Source of the DNA: JACCTH01 sp050741915
GTDB taxonomy: Bacteria; Actinomycetota; Acidimicrobiia; Spongiisociales; ZC4RG35
Length of the DNA stretch: 64,000 bases
Direction: 5' to 3'
Assembly: GCA_050741915.1 (NCBI GenBank)
Contig: JBOGEX010000057.1
Location: 1-64,000 of the forward strand
Shown in pieces: positions 15,723-24,669 of this stretch. The translations under genes were made by a program, and so were the position numbers. A model generated the notes under the pieces. It was not told the DNA's origin. It did not search any database and worked only from the letters and a program-made list of their open reading frames with translations. Numbering within the stretch: the stretch's first letter is position 1; each line of letters begins with the position of its first letter.

Positions 15723-16511
15723 TTACGAGGAGAACGCAACGGCAAAAGCCGCCGACCACCGGCCCATGAGGTTGGTGTAGTGGAGTCCGGCTTCGTCGGG
15801 ATTACCGGCGGCAAGGGCGTCGATCGATGCCCACACTTCGGTCGCCGACTCGTCGAGTGCCAGGTCGGCGCTGCTGAAGAGCTCGGCCACGGTTCCGTAA
15901 TCGAGCTCCAGCATCGAGTCGGATGGAAACTCTCCGAGCCAGGACGACAGATGCCCGAGCTCGACGATAAGGCTTTCGGGAAGTTGGGCCCGCGTGAGTA
16001 CGGACGCGGCCTGGTTTGCTCGTTGGATCGCCGGAGGCAGTGGGCTGCGATAGCGAATCGATCCATGGTCAGTTCCGTCTTCGTTCTCTCGCTGTTCGTA
16101 GATACGTTGCTCGGGCGCGAATGGAACGAACCAACGCAAGGGGACATGCCACGCCGACGTGAGGATTTGCGACTTCATGTCCGGCTCGGACGCTCGCAGC
16201 TTGCGCAACTCACGATCGGCCTGACGGGCGACCTCCTCGGGGACAATCGTCACTCGACCCATGACCTCGAACGCGTTATACAGGGCGAGGACACCTTCCA
16301 GCATGCGGAGCTGTGGGCGACGCGGACAAACGAAACGACCACCCCGCCATTCGGTGATCCAAGCGTCCTCAATCATCGACTCGCCGATAAAGCCGTACGG
16401 CTCCCATCGCCTCGTGCGACGCGGGCTCGATTCGGGATGTTTATCCCATGCTCGGATGCGATCCTCGGGAAGATATACCCGCAAATACGCTGACTTGATC
16501 ACGTTGATCAT
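15723..16511 (-). CDS. Conserved actinobacterial-type protein of unknown function
   Basis: A cytosolic 262-aa protein with no signal peptide or membrane segment. It begins MINVIKSAYLRVYLPEDRIR and contains RRWEPYGFIGESMIEDAWITE, then a helical middle (VPEEVARQADRELRKLR) and a segment that names the expected domain start HVPLRWFVPF. Proteins starting AYLRVYEP... with this length occur in other actinobacteria, but I do not know a function. The start is ATG 16511; the open frame continues upstream across the opposite-strand E1 gene, which is a coding shadow. It is divergent from the E1 gene with 81 nt between them. Confidence 0.65.
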   Translation of the reverse strand: MINVIKSAYLRVYLPEDRIRAWDKHPESSPRRTRRWEPYGFIGESMIEDAWITEWRGGRFVCPRRPQLRMLEGVLALYNAFEVMGRVTIVPEEVARQADRELRKLRASEPDMKSQILTSAWHVPLRWFVPFAPEQRIYEQRENEDGTDHGSIRYRSPLPPAIQRANQAASVLTRAQLPESLIVELGHLSSWLGEFPSDSMLELDYGTVAELFSSADLALDESATEVWASIDALAAGNPDEAGLHYTNLMGRWSAAFAVAFSS

Positions 16512-16523
16512 CCTATGTTCTGG

Positions 16524-16550
16524 TTGGTCAGAATCAGTGTCCGTTAGAAT
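16524..16550 (+). promoter_or_regulatory. Possible promoter for the E1 fusion gene
   Basis: TTGGTC (16524-16529) and TAGAAT (16545-16550) lie 15 nt apart, a little short of the usual spacing, in the 81-nt gap between divergent genes. An AAAAGGAG site follows at 16558-16565 but is too far from ATG 16593. Confidence 0.3.
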
Positions 16551-16592
16551 CGCGGCCAAAAGGAGTAGCCCGCTGATCGACGCCCTGAGCGC

Positions 16593-18620
16593 ATGAGCTG
16601 GATGCAACGGGACGTTCATCATCGAGACCTGGGTCTTTCCGACTCCCAAATGCTCGAGATGTACCGGCTCATGCTGGAAACGCGACGGGTCGACGATCGC
16701 ATGTTTGCGCTCAATCGTCAGGGGCGGGCTCCCTTCGTCGTCGGCTCCTCCGGCCACGAAGCCGTGCAAGTTGCCTCGGCTTTTGCCCTCGATCGCGAGA
16801 AGGACTGGGTGCTTCCCTATTACCGCGACATGGGAGTCGCCCTGGCGTGGGGAATGAGCCTCGACGACGTGTTCCTGGCGGTGTTTGCCCGAGCCGCCGA
16901 TGGCTTCTCCGGTGGTCGCCAGCTTCCCAATCACTGGTCGGATCGAGATCTCCGGGTCTTTACCCAGTCCTCGTGCATCGGTACTCAATACCCCCACGCC
17001 GCCGGTATCGCCAAGGCCCTCCAGATCCTGGGTGACGACGCGGTAGTCGCGGTCTACGGTGGTGAGGGTTCGACATCCGAAGGTGATTGGCATGAAGCCG
17101 TCAACTTCGCCGGCATCCATCGGCTCCCGGTCGTCTTCATCACCGAGAACAATCGTTATGCCATCTCGGTGCCGAGCACGGAGGAAATAGCGGGATCGAT
17201 CAGCGGGAGAGGTCGTGGCTACGGGATGCACGGTCGACGGATCGACGGCAACGACGCTCTCGAGGTGTTTCGCACCGTCAAGGATGCCGTCGAGAGAGCA
17301 CGCCGGGGCGAGGGTCCAAGCCTGATCGAAGCAGAAACCTACCGCTATTACGCCCATACCTCTGATGACGACGACCGCCTCTACCGGAGCCGGGAAGAGG
17401 TGGAGGAGTGGCGCCGCCAGGACCCGGTCGTGACCATGAAGCAGTACTTGATCGAAGAACGTCTGCTCTCCGAGGCCGACGAGAAACGAATCAACCAGGA
17501 AGTCACCGCCGCCGTTCTCGCCGCGGTGGATAAAGCCGAATCGTCAGCCGCCCCCGACGACCCCTACAGCCACGTTTATGCGCGAGTGATCGACCCAGGA
17601 CCGGCCGCCACCGTTCCCGAACCTGCCGCCCATGGGCCGGTCATCAACCTCATCACAGCCATCAACCGTTCCCTCCACGACGTCATGGAGGCGCATCCGG
17701 AGACAGTCGTGTTCGGCGAGGACGTGGCCGGAAAGAAGGGCGGAGTCTTCAAAGCCACCGAGGGACTGACGGAGCGCTTCGGATCCGGTCGTTGCTTCAA
17801 CACCCCGATCTCCGAATCGCTCATCGCCGGTCTGGCGGTGGGGATGGGCGCTACCAATCTGCGCCCTATCGCCGAGATTCAGTTCGCCGACTACATCCAT
17901 CCCGCCTTCGACCAACTCGTGTCCGAGGCGGCCCGGATCTCATACCGCTCCAACGGGCAATGGACCTGCCCGATCGTCGTCCGGGTCCCCTTCGGCGGAG
18001 GCATTCACGGAGCGCTGTACCACTCTCAGTCGATCGAGAGCTACTACGCCCACGTGCCGGGGCTGAAAGTGGTGATTCCTTCGACCCCGGCCGACTTCAA
18101 GGGACTGCTGGCCACCGCGGCAGAGGATCCTGACCCGGTGATGATCCTCGAACCGAAGAAGCTATACCGACTGGTGAAAGGCCCTTACCCGGAGGGCGAG
18201 TGGAAGGTGCCTTTGGGAAAGGCATCGATCCGCCAGAACGGGACGGACCTGACGATTCTCACGTACGGAGCGATGGTCCATTACACGATGGAAGCCGTAC
18301 CGGCCCTGTCCGAACTCGGGATCTCTGCCGAGGTGATCGATCTCCGTAGTTTGCGTCCCCTCGACTGGCCGACGATCGAGGCGTCGGTGAGGAAGACCAG
18401 CCGGGTACTCATCATTCACGAGGACAACGAGTTCGTCGGATACGGAGCCGAACTGGCGGCTCAGATCGCTGACAAGACCTTCGAATGGCTCGACGCTCCC
18501 GTCCGTCGCTATGCCCTCGGCGAAGTTCCGGCCTTCCCGTATGCCCAGGAACTTGAGGACATGCTTTATCCCAACCCGGAGGGGATAATCCGACATGCCC
18601 AGGAGCTCGCCAAGTACTAA
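16593..18620 (+). CDS. 2-oxoacid dehydrogenase E1, alpha and beta subunits fused (branched-chain/acetoin type)
   Basis: Thiamine-diphosphate enzyme that decarboxylates a 2-oxoacid and passes the acyl group to an E2 lipoyl protein. Residues 1-~340 are the alpha part, with the TPP motif YGGEGSTSEGDWHEAVNFAG and ENNRYAISVPS. Residues ~350-675 are the beta part, with VFGEDVAGKKGGVFKATEGL, NTPISESLIAGLAVGMG, VRVPFGGGIHGALYHSQS and EVIDLRSLRPLDW. In most bacteria these are two genes. No E2 or E3 gene is nearby, so partners must be elsewhere. The fused form and the sequence suggest branched-chain 2-oxoacids or acetoin rather than pyruvate. Confidence 0.92.
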   Translation: MSWMQRDVHHRDLGLSDSQMLEMYRLMLETRRVDDRMFALNRQGRAPFVVGSSGHEAVQVASAFALDREKDWVLPYYRDMGVALAWGMSLDDVFLAVFARAADGFSGGRQLPNHWSDRDLRVFTQSSCIGTQYPHAAGIAKALQILGDDAVVAVYGGEGSTSEGDWHEAVNFAGIHRLPVVFITENNRYAISVPSTEEIAGSISGRGRGYGMHGRRIDGNDALEVFRTVKDAVERARRGEGPSLIEAETYRYYAHTSDDDDRLYRSREEVEEWRRQDPVVTMKQYLIEERLLSEADEKRINQEVTAAVLAAVDKAESSAAPDDPYSHVYARVIDPGPAATVPEPAAHGPVINLITAINRSLHDVMEAHPETVVFGEDVAGKKGGVFKATEGLTERFGSGRCFNTPISESLIAGLAVGMGATNLRPIAEIQFADYIHPAFDQLVSEAARISYRSNGQWTCPIVVRVPFGGGIHGALYHSQSIESYYAHVPGLKVVIPSTPADFKGLLATAAEDPDPVMILEPKKLYRLVKGPYPEGEWKVPLGKASIRQNGTDLTILTYGAMVHYTMEAVPALSELGISAEVIDLRSLRPLDWPTIEASVRKTSRVLIIHEDNEFVGYGAELAAQIADKTFEWLDAPVRRYALGEVPAFPYAQELEDMLYPNPEGIIRHAQELAKY

Positions 18621-20223
18621 CCCCGCCCGGGTCGACCCTCGGACTGTCGAAGTGGTGGAGCTTGACCGCGTACTCCAGGACTCGCCAACGCCCGGTCCCC
18701 GCCCCAACCGTTGGGCGATTCTTCTCGGGATCGTCGTTCTCGGCCTCGTCGGGCTGAGCCTGCTGCCGGCTTCGGACCTCGCCCCCCCGAGCGCCGATGC
18801 CACTTTGCCCGACCCGGCGGTGGCAACGACTCTGGTGGGGAGTCGTCAGCCCCGAATTGCGTTCATCAGTGACGAAACGTTCCCGATGTTTGTCGTCACT
18901 GGACTCAAAGGCTTCGTCAGCCTGACCGAACCCGTCTCCTTCGATGGAAGATGGTGGATCATCGGCAACCGGCCCGACGTTGGCGCGGCCGCTGTCCTCT
19001 CTTCGGAGGACGGACGCCTTTGGGATATGGCCTCGGAGATACCGGGCGAAGGGGGCCTATCGATCCGCATCGATCAGCTCGCAACCGTCGATGATGCTCT
19101 GATCGCAGTTGGCAGCGAGGGGAGTTTTATCGGCCCGACGTTCTCCTCGGTTCTAGCGGGCAATCTCAGCCTATGGCGGTCGGGGGATGGCGTGCGCTGG
19201 ATTCCGGAGATGATCGATCCCGGAGACCCCAATCTGGCGTTCACCGACATCCAGCTCGCGGTCAGCGATCGGTCGGCGGTGCTGTACGCAGTGGTCGATT
19301 CGACCGCGGCGGCCACCGCCGCGGCCCGCCTTCCGAACCACGTTGTCTCCGGCTTAGCGAGCGCCCGGTTCAGCCTTCGACCTCAGGGAACCCGCCTCAT
19401 CGCTACCGGACCTCTCGACATTCAGATAGCAGAAGCTCCCATGACACGGGTGTCACAGGCCTCTTCCACCCGTCTCTTTCGCTCGGAGTCCTTGACGGAA
19501 TGGACCGAGATCGACATCCAGTTCGACGTCAGCGGCAGCATCGTCGCCGCTCCGGATGGCGGCTTCTTGACCGGTACAGGAGGGGTTCCGTGGACTTCTG
19601 CCTACGGAGTCATCTGGAACCCAAATCCAAGAGCCTATAGCGACTTCGGCTATGAACGGTGGGACGACGAGGTGATTCTTGGCTTCTCTCTTGTCGGCAG
19701 TAGTCACATGATCGATTTCATCGACGCCGAGGGAACTCTGTCTGTCCAACTTCCGTCCGAGATGGTGCTCTGCTCGATCAAGGGATCTAATCAGTTGCTG
19801 GCGGCGGCTTGCACAACTCCGATGACGTCACCGCGGCCTGTGCAGTGGAACGGGTTCGAGCTCAGCTCCGACGATCCCAACTGGCTCGAGCTCAGAGATC
19901 CGGCCATTTCGTCGGTACGCCAATTTCCACTGCAACGTGTGGCCGGCATCTATGACGCTGAAGCAGACACCATCTCCCTGGCCGATACCCGCGGCGTTAG
20001 GGAAACCTTCCCGGTCGAAGTTCTTCGGCAACTGGACGGGGACACGCGTACGGCTCGCTACGCCACCATGCTCAGCGAGGAAGGGCTGACCTGGTCGCGC
20101 AGCCAGATCGCCCTGCGGGCCGGGGAGTTCCAGCTTATGGGAGGCGTCAGTGATGGTTTTTTGGTTGGCATTCGGTCCTCTGAGCCAGGTGCGACCTTTA
20201 CGGTGCTGGCCGCCGACTTCTGA
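18595..20223 (+). CDS. Membrane-anchored extracellular protein of unknown function
   Basis: A cytoplasmic tail of ~40 residues is followed by one membrane helix (WAILLGIVVLGLVGLSLLP) and a ~480-residue outside domain. The outside part has repeated short beta patterns (SFDGRWWIIGNRP, SSEDGRLWDMASEIPG, WRSGDGVRWIPEM, SESLTEWTEIDI, SEEGLTWSRSQI) that resemble blades of a propeller with SxDGxxW motifs. No enzyme family was recognised. It starts at ATG 18595, overlapping the E1 gene by 26 nt, and touches argS at its end (TGATG), so it is translated within this operon. Confidence 0.7.
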   Translation: MPRSSPSTNPARVDPRTVEVVELDRVLQDSPTPGPRPNRWAILLGIVVLGLVGLSLLPASDLAPPSADATLPDPAVATTLVGSRQPRIAFISDETFPMFVVTGLKGFVSLTEPVSFDGRWWIIGNRPDVGAAAVLSSEDGRLWDMASEIPGEGGLSIRIDQLATVDDALIAVGSEGSFIGPTFSSVLAGNLSLWRSGDGVRWIPEMIDPGDPNLAFTDIQLAVSDRSAVLYAVVDSTAAATAAARLPNHVVSGLASARFSLRPQGTRLIATGPLDIQIAEAPMTRVSQASSTRLFRSESLTEWTEIDIQFDVSGSIVAAPDGGFLTGTGGVPWTSAYGVIWNPNPRAYSDFGYERWDDEVILGFSLVGSSHMIDFIDAEGTLSVQLPSEMVLCSIKGSNQLLAAACTTPMTSPRPVQWNGFELSSDDPNWLELRDPAISSVRQFPLQRVAGIYDAEADTISLADTRGVRETFPVEVLRQLDGDTRTARYATMLSEEGLTWSRSQIALRAGEFQLMGGVSDGFLVGIRSSEPGATFTVLAADF

Positions 20224-21986
20224 TGTCGCTTCTCACCGAGTTGTCCGATCTGGTTGGCAAAGCCTTCGGTGACTTGGGACTTGACCACTCCTTCGGTCAG
20301 GTCCAGGTTTCGTCGCGTCCCGAGCTCTCCCAATTCCAGGGCAACGGAGCAATGGCGGCGGCCAAATCTGCCGGTCGCTCCCCCCGCGAGCTGGCTCAGG
20401 AGGTGGTCGAGCGGCTTCGCACTCAGTCTTCGATCCTCAAGAGCGCTGAGGTCGCTGGCCCCGGGTTTATCAACCTATCCATCACCGACGAAACGCTCGC
20501 TCGGTTTGTCAACTCGACCAGTGACGACCCCCGCCTCGGGGTGCCGAAAGCCGACCCCGCCCAAGTTGTGCTGGTCGACTATGCCGGACCCAATGTTGCC
20601 AAGGCGATGCATGTTGGGCACCTCCGCGCCACCATCATCGGCGATTCGCTCGCCCGCCTCTTCCGTTTTCTCGGCCACCTCGTAATCCGCGACCCCCACT
20701 TTGGCGACTGGGGATTGCAAATGGGTCAGGTGATCGCGGCCATCGAAGAGAAGTGGCCCGACCTCCCCTACTTCCACTCGGAGGGGCCTTATCCAGAAAG
20801 CTCACCGGTGACTCTCGAGGACCTGCAGGAGCTCTATCCGGTTTCGGCGGCCCGGACCGAGACCGACGAAGCGTGGGCCGATCGGGCGCGGCAAATCACC
20901 ATCGACCTCCAGCAAGGTCATCTTGGTTACCGGGCTCTCTGGCGTCATATGAAGACCGTCTCGGAAAAAAGCCAGCAGCAAGACTTTGCTCATCTCGGCG
21001 TCGAGTTCGACCTCTGGTTTGGCGAGTCCGACGTCGCCGATCAGCTTGGTCCGTTGGTGGATGACCTGCGGATGCGAGGACTGGCCACGGAAAGCCGGGG
21101 AGCACTCATCCTTTCGGTCGGAGAGGAGGGGGACAGTCGCGATCTCCCACCCTTGATTCTCGAGACCTCGAAAGGGGCATACCTCTACGCCACCACCGAC
21201 CTGGCGACAATCGATCACCGGATCCGCGATCTCGGCATCGACCTTGCCCTCTACGTAGTCGACGCCCGCCAGTCGGATCATTTCCACCTGCTGTTTCGGG
21301 CGGCCCGCAAGGCCGGCATTGCCGGCAATCAGGTAGGCCTCGAGCACATTCGTTTCGGAACGATGAACGGCCCCGACGGCAAGCCGTTCAAGACCAGGGC
21401 GGGCGGGATTGTCGCCCTCTCCGACTTGATCGAGATGATCACCACCGCCGCCCGGGAACGCCTGCACGACGCCGACATCGCTCAGGCTTACCCCGATGCG
21501 GAGCGGGAAGAAATCGCTCGCCAGGTAGGGGTGGCCGCCCTCAAGTTTGGCGACCTCATCAACAACCGCCTCTCCGACTACTTGTTCGATCTCGATCGCT
21601 TCTCATCATTCGAAGGAAAGACCGGCCCTTACCTCCAGTACGGAGTGGTTCGAATTCAATCGATCGAGCGACGCGCGGCCGCGTTGGGACTGGAGGCGGG
21701 CCCGGTGCAGCCGCCTTCGGTCGATGCCGAACGCAACCTGATGCTGGCACTGCTGCGCCTGCCCGAGGTCGCGGCCAGGGCTGCCGAATTGCGAGCACCC
21801 AATCATCTGGCCGAGTACGCCTACGACCTAACCGCGATCTGGAACCGCTTTTACGAGACCTGCCGCATCATCGACGAACCCGACGAACACCGGCGGGGGT
21901 CTTGGATCACTCTCGCCGGGCTGACTCGCCGGGTGTTGGTGACGGTGCTTGATCTATTAGGGATCGAAGTCCCGGAGCGGATGTGA
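20223..21986 (+). CDS. argS: Arginine--tRNA ligase
   Basis: Class I aminoacyl-tRNA synthetase that charges tRNA-Arg. The N-terminal Arg_tRNA_synt_N domain (QGNGAMAAAKSAGRSPRELA) is followed by the catalytic core with the HIGH-type sequence HVGHLRATIIGDSLARL, the KMSK-equivalent loop FGTMNGPDGKPFKTRAGG, and the C-terminal DALR anticodon-binding domain starting near KTGPYLQYGVVRIQSI. The length of 587 aa is normal. It starts with ATG overlapping the previous stop and overlaps the next gene by 4 nt (GTGA). Confidence 0.96.
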   Translation: MSLLTELSDLVGKAFGDLGLDHSFGQVQVSSRPELSQFQGNGAMAAAKSAGRSPRELAQEVVERLRTQSSILKSAEVAGPGFINLSITDETLARFVNSTSDDPRLGVPKADPAQVVLVDYAGPNVAKAMHVGHLRATIIGDSLARLFRFLGHLVIRDPHFGDWGLQMGQVIAAIEEKWPDLPYFHSEGPYPESSPVTLEDLQELYPVSAARTETDEAWADRARQITIDLQQGHLGYRALWRHMKTVSEKSQQQDFAHLGVEFDLWFGESDVADQLGPLVDDLRMRGLATESRGALILSVGEEGDSRDLPPLILETSKGAYLYATTDLATIDHRIRDLGIDLALYVVDARQSDHFHLLFRAARKAGIAGNQVGLEHIRFGTMNGPDGKPFKTRAGGIVALSDLIEMITTAARERLHDADIAQAYPDAEREEIARQVGVAALKFGDLINNRLSDYLFDLDRFSSFEGKTGPYLQYGVVRIQSIERRAAALGLEAGPVQPPSVDAERNLMLALLRLPEVAARAAELRAPNHLAEYAYDLTAIWNRFYETCRIIDEPDEHRRGSWITLAGLTRRVLVTVLDLLGIEVPERM

Positions 21987-22864
21987 GCGAACCACCGGTC
22001 TTGCTCAGGCCTGGCAGACCGGAGGACCTGGAGGCGATCAGGGAGTTCACCACCGGCACCTTCGCCTGGGGCGACTATGTGCCTGACCGCTATCTCGCCT
22101 GGCTTGAGGAGGAGTCGGGGGCGGTTCTTGTGGCGACCGATCGGGTCGATCGGGCGGTGGCAATAGTTCATGTGCAGAAGATGTCGGCCCGCGAGGGATT
22201 CCTGTCGGCGGCGCGAGTGCATCCCGACCACCAGCGACAGGGGATCGGCTCGCTCTTGAACGGAGCTTCGGTGGATCTGCTGCGGGCGCAGGGAGCAGTG
22301 GTCGTGCGTCTCACTACCGAGGAGAACAACGAGGCCGCGCGGAAGCAGGTCGAAAAGCTTGGCTACCGACCAGTCGCTCGCTTCGTCATGGCCGAGCGGA
22401 CCTTCGAGCGGCACGGGAGCGAGGCGAACGGCGGGCGGAGATTGCCGGGACCGGAACGATTCGACCTGGCCCCGGCCGCGGAGGCGGAGCCCGCCTTCAT
22501 GGTGTGGACGACCGGAGAGTCGAACCGCGCCGGTCACGGCCTTTACCCTCGCGATGGTTGGTCGTTTTGCCGACTAGCCCTTGAAGACCTGGTGCGGAGC
22601 GCTCGGCAGCGAAGACTCTGGACCTCGCCGTCGGGTTGGGCCGTAGCAACTCAGGACGGCACCGATCTTTGGGTTTCTCTTCTCCTCACCACCGCCGACG
22701 AGGCCGACCGGGCGGTGCGGGCTTTGATCGACCTGGCCGAGGAGATGAAGGTCGAGTGGATGGGAGTGTTGGTGTCGCGGGTTCCCTGGATCGAAGAAGC
22801 CCTCCAAAGCGAGCACCTCACACTCAACTATCCCAACATCATCTATGAAAGAGCCATCGACTAG
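21983..22864 (+). CDS. GNAT family N-acetyltransferase
   Basis: The N-terminal ~145 residues form a GNAT domain with the acetyl-CoA loop RVHPDHQRQGIGSLLN and EENNEAARKQVEKLGYRP. The C-terminal half (residues ~150-293) looks like a second, degenerate GNAT-like domain (ATQDGTDLWVSLLLTTADEADRAVRALIDLA) without a clear cofactor loop. GTG 21983 overlaps the argS stop by 4 nt, so translation is coupled. Its 3' end overlaps the convergent membrane-protein gene by 4 nt. The acceptor substrate is unknown. Confidence 0.82.
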   Translation: MSEPPVLLRPGRPEDLEAIREFTTGTFAWGDYVPDRYLAWLEEESGAVLVATDRVDRAVAIVHVQKMSAREGFLSAARVHPDHQRQGIGSLLNGASVDLLRAQGAVVVRLTTEENNEAARKQVEKLGYRPVARFVMAERTFERHGSEANGGRRLPGPERFDLAPAAEAEPAFMVWTTGESNRAGHGLYPRDGWSFCRLALEDLVRSARQRRLWTSPSGWAVATQDGTDLWVSLLLTTADEADRAVRALIDLAEEMKVEWMGVLVSRVPWIEEALQSEHLTLNYPNIIYERAID

Positions 22865-23472
22865 GTCAGGGCGAGCAGAGCTACCACCCAGACGGTGAAC
22901 ATCACCGGGAGCTCGAGTTCGATGCCCTCGCGGCCCAGGAATCGGCGGATGACCCAGGCCAATGGCACCCCAAAGAGCGGCACGGGCCACAGCCCCGCCA
23001 CTCCCGCCCTATCCATCAACTCGACACCTCGCATAAGTGGGGCAGGAAAGTCCTCAACAATCGGATCGAGAGAGCCCGCGGCGAAGATCAGGATCGCTCC
23101 CACCAAGATCGACATCACCGCTCGCGCGATTGCTCGCTCCCACTCGTTGTTGACCCAAACCAGATTGTCACGACGGGCGGGCCCCTCGGAGGCGATTCCC
23201 ATCAGGAAGGTCCCGGCCACCGCCAGCACCATCGCCGTCACCAGCCCTGATCCGGTCGAAAGACCGCTGTCGCGATCTACCAGATCGAAGGAGGCGAGGA
23301 CGAGAGAGATGCCGAGTCCGGCCAGGGCGGCCCCAAGAGCGAAGAGGCCGAGGTCGAGCATGGTCGCAAAGCTGTTGGCCACCAGCCGGGTGTAGTAGCG
23401 CCATCCCCCTCTGGTGTGTCCAACGACGGCGGGGGTGGTTTCAACCACGTGACATCGCTGGCATCGCCTCAT
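22861..23472 (-). CDS. Small integral membrane protein of unknown function
   Basis: About 203 residues with four predicted membrane helices (e.g. MLDLGLFALGAALAGLGISL, GLVTAMVLAVAGTFLMG, AVMSILVGAILIFAAGSL and the C-terminal FTVWVVALLAL). The N-terminus carries RRCQRCHVVETTP, two Cys that could bind metal. The start ATG 23472 lies within the last 32 nt of glcF, so it is the last gene of the HyuA-HyuB-GlcDEF run. No family was recognised. Confidence 0.65.
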   Translation of the reverse strand: MRRCQRCHVVETTPAVVGHTRGGWRYYTRLVANSFATMLDLGLFALGAALAGLGISLVLASFDLVDRDSGLSTGSGLVTAMVLAVAGTFLMGIASEGPARRDNLVWVNNEWERAIARAVMSILVGAILIFAAGSLDPIVEDFPAPLMRGVELMDRAGVAGLWPVPLFGVPLAWVIRRFLGREGIELELPVMFTVWVVALLALT

Positions 23473-24667
23473 GGGAGCGTATCGCCTCCAGATACAGCTC
23501 GATGGGATGAGCAACGCGTAAACCCGGGTCGAGATACGTCCGAATCTGCATCTCGCATCCTGGGTTGGAGGTGGCGACCACTTCTCCCCGACCGTCGATG
23601 AGGCTGGCGAGCCGCTCGCCGAGCTCACGGGACGTTGCCGGCCGGAGCAGGCTGTAGATCCCGGCCGCCCCACAGCAAAGGCCCTCGGGATCGGCATCGG
23701 TGATCTGATAACCGGCGGCGGCCAGAATCTGGCGGGGAGGCACGGTGCAGCGCTGAGCATGGCGGAGGTGGCAGGGATCGTGGAGCACCACCGTCCCCCT
23801 GCTGGTGGCGACGGACGGCAGCTTTCCCGCGGAGATGAGCTCGGCGATCACCTCGGTGATATCGGCCGCTCTCGAAGCGATGTGAGATCCTTCGCCAACC
23901 ACCTTGCCGTAGCTCTTGAGGTGAGCACTGCAACCGGCGGCCGTTGCTACCACTCGATGGAGCCCTGCGAAGGCCGTGACGTTGAGAGACGCCAAGCGAC
24001 GACCTTCTTCGATTCCGCCGTCATGGACGACCAGAGCGCCACAACATGTCTGGCCCTCGGGCATGACGACGCGGTGGCCCGCTTGCGTCAGGAGATCGAC
24101 AGCGGCGGCATTAACTCCACTGAACCACTTGCTCATCACACAACCCACCAGCAAGCCGATGGTGGGGCCAGTGCCGTTCGACTTCGCTGCCCGTATCGGG
24201 GTCAGCGGGCGGAGCCCCCGCAAACCTCTCCCGAAGCGACCCGGAACCAACCGACCCACGCCCAGACGTTGGACAAGGCGAGCGCCGTCGGTGGCCAGGC
24301 CGACCAGCCCCCGGTTGCCGAGAAAGCGACCGAGCAGCCAGTGTCGCAGGCGACGCTTGGTCGTGGGCCGCTGAACTGCGATCTCGGCTCGGGCTCCTTC
24401 CATGGCCCGTCCAAAGGGGACCATGCTCGGGCAGACCGCCTCGCACGCTCGGCAGTTGAGACAGAACGTCATTGCCTCTTCGAAATCGTCGTCGAGATCG
24501 ATGACCCCTTCGGCGACGGCCTTCATCGCCGCGATCCGTCCTCGCGGACTGGCGCTCTCGAGACCGGTCAGCCGGAACGTCGGACAGTGGGGAAGACAGA
24601 GCCCGCAGGCGACGCAGGTGTTGAGTTCGGCAGTGGTGGGAGCAAAGTCCGTGACCCAAACGGCCAT
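23441..24667 (-). CDS. glcF: Glycolate oxidase iron-sulfur subunit
   Basis: Electron-transfer subunit of glycolate (or D-lactate/2-hydroxyacid) dehydrogenase. Two 4Fe-4S clusters bind at CVACGLCLPHCPTF (residues ~18-31) and CLNCRACEAVCPS (~68-80). The C-terminal half holds CCG-type repeats (QTCCGALVVHDGG and GLCCGAAGIYS), typical of GlcF/LutA/HdrB proteins. It lies 2 nt after glcE and completes glcDEF. It presumably hands electrons from the flavoproteins to the membrane quinone pool. Confidence 0.93.
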   Translation of the reverse strand: MAVWVTDFAPTTAELNTCVACGLCLPHCPTFRLTGLESASPRGRIAAMKAVAEGVIDLDDDFEEAMTFCLNCRACEAVCPSMVPFGRAMEGARAEIAVQRPTTKRRLRHWLLGRFLGNRGLVGLATDGARLVQRLGVGRLVPGRFGRGLRGLRPLTPIRAAKSNGTGPTIGLLVGCVMSKWFSGVNAAAVDLLTQAGHRVVMPEGQTCCGALVVHDGGIEEGRRLASLNVTAFAGLHRVVATAAGCSAHLKSYGKVVGEGSHIASRAADITEVIAELISAGKLPSVATSRGTVVLHDPCHLRHAQRCTVPPRQILAAAGYQITDADPEGLCCGAAGIYSLLRPATSRELGERLASLIDGRGEVVATSNPGCEMQIRTYLDPGLRVAHPIELYLEAIRSHEAMPAMSRG

Positions 24668-24669
24668 GG

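Noticed and set aside
16512..17357. Long minus-strand open frame extending the 15723-16511 gene over the E1 gene
   Set aside because: It is antisense to well-conserved E1 motifs and only the part below 16511 looks like protein; the rest is a shadow.
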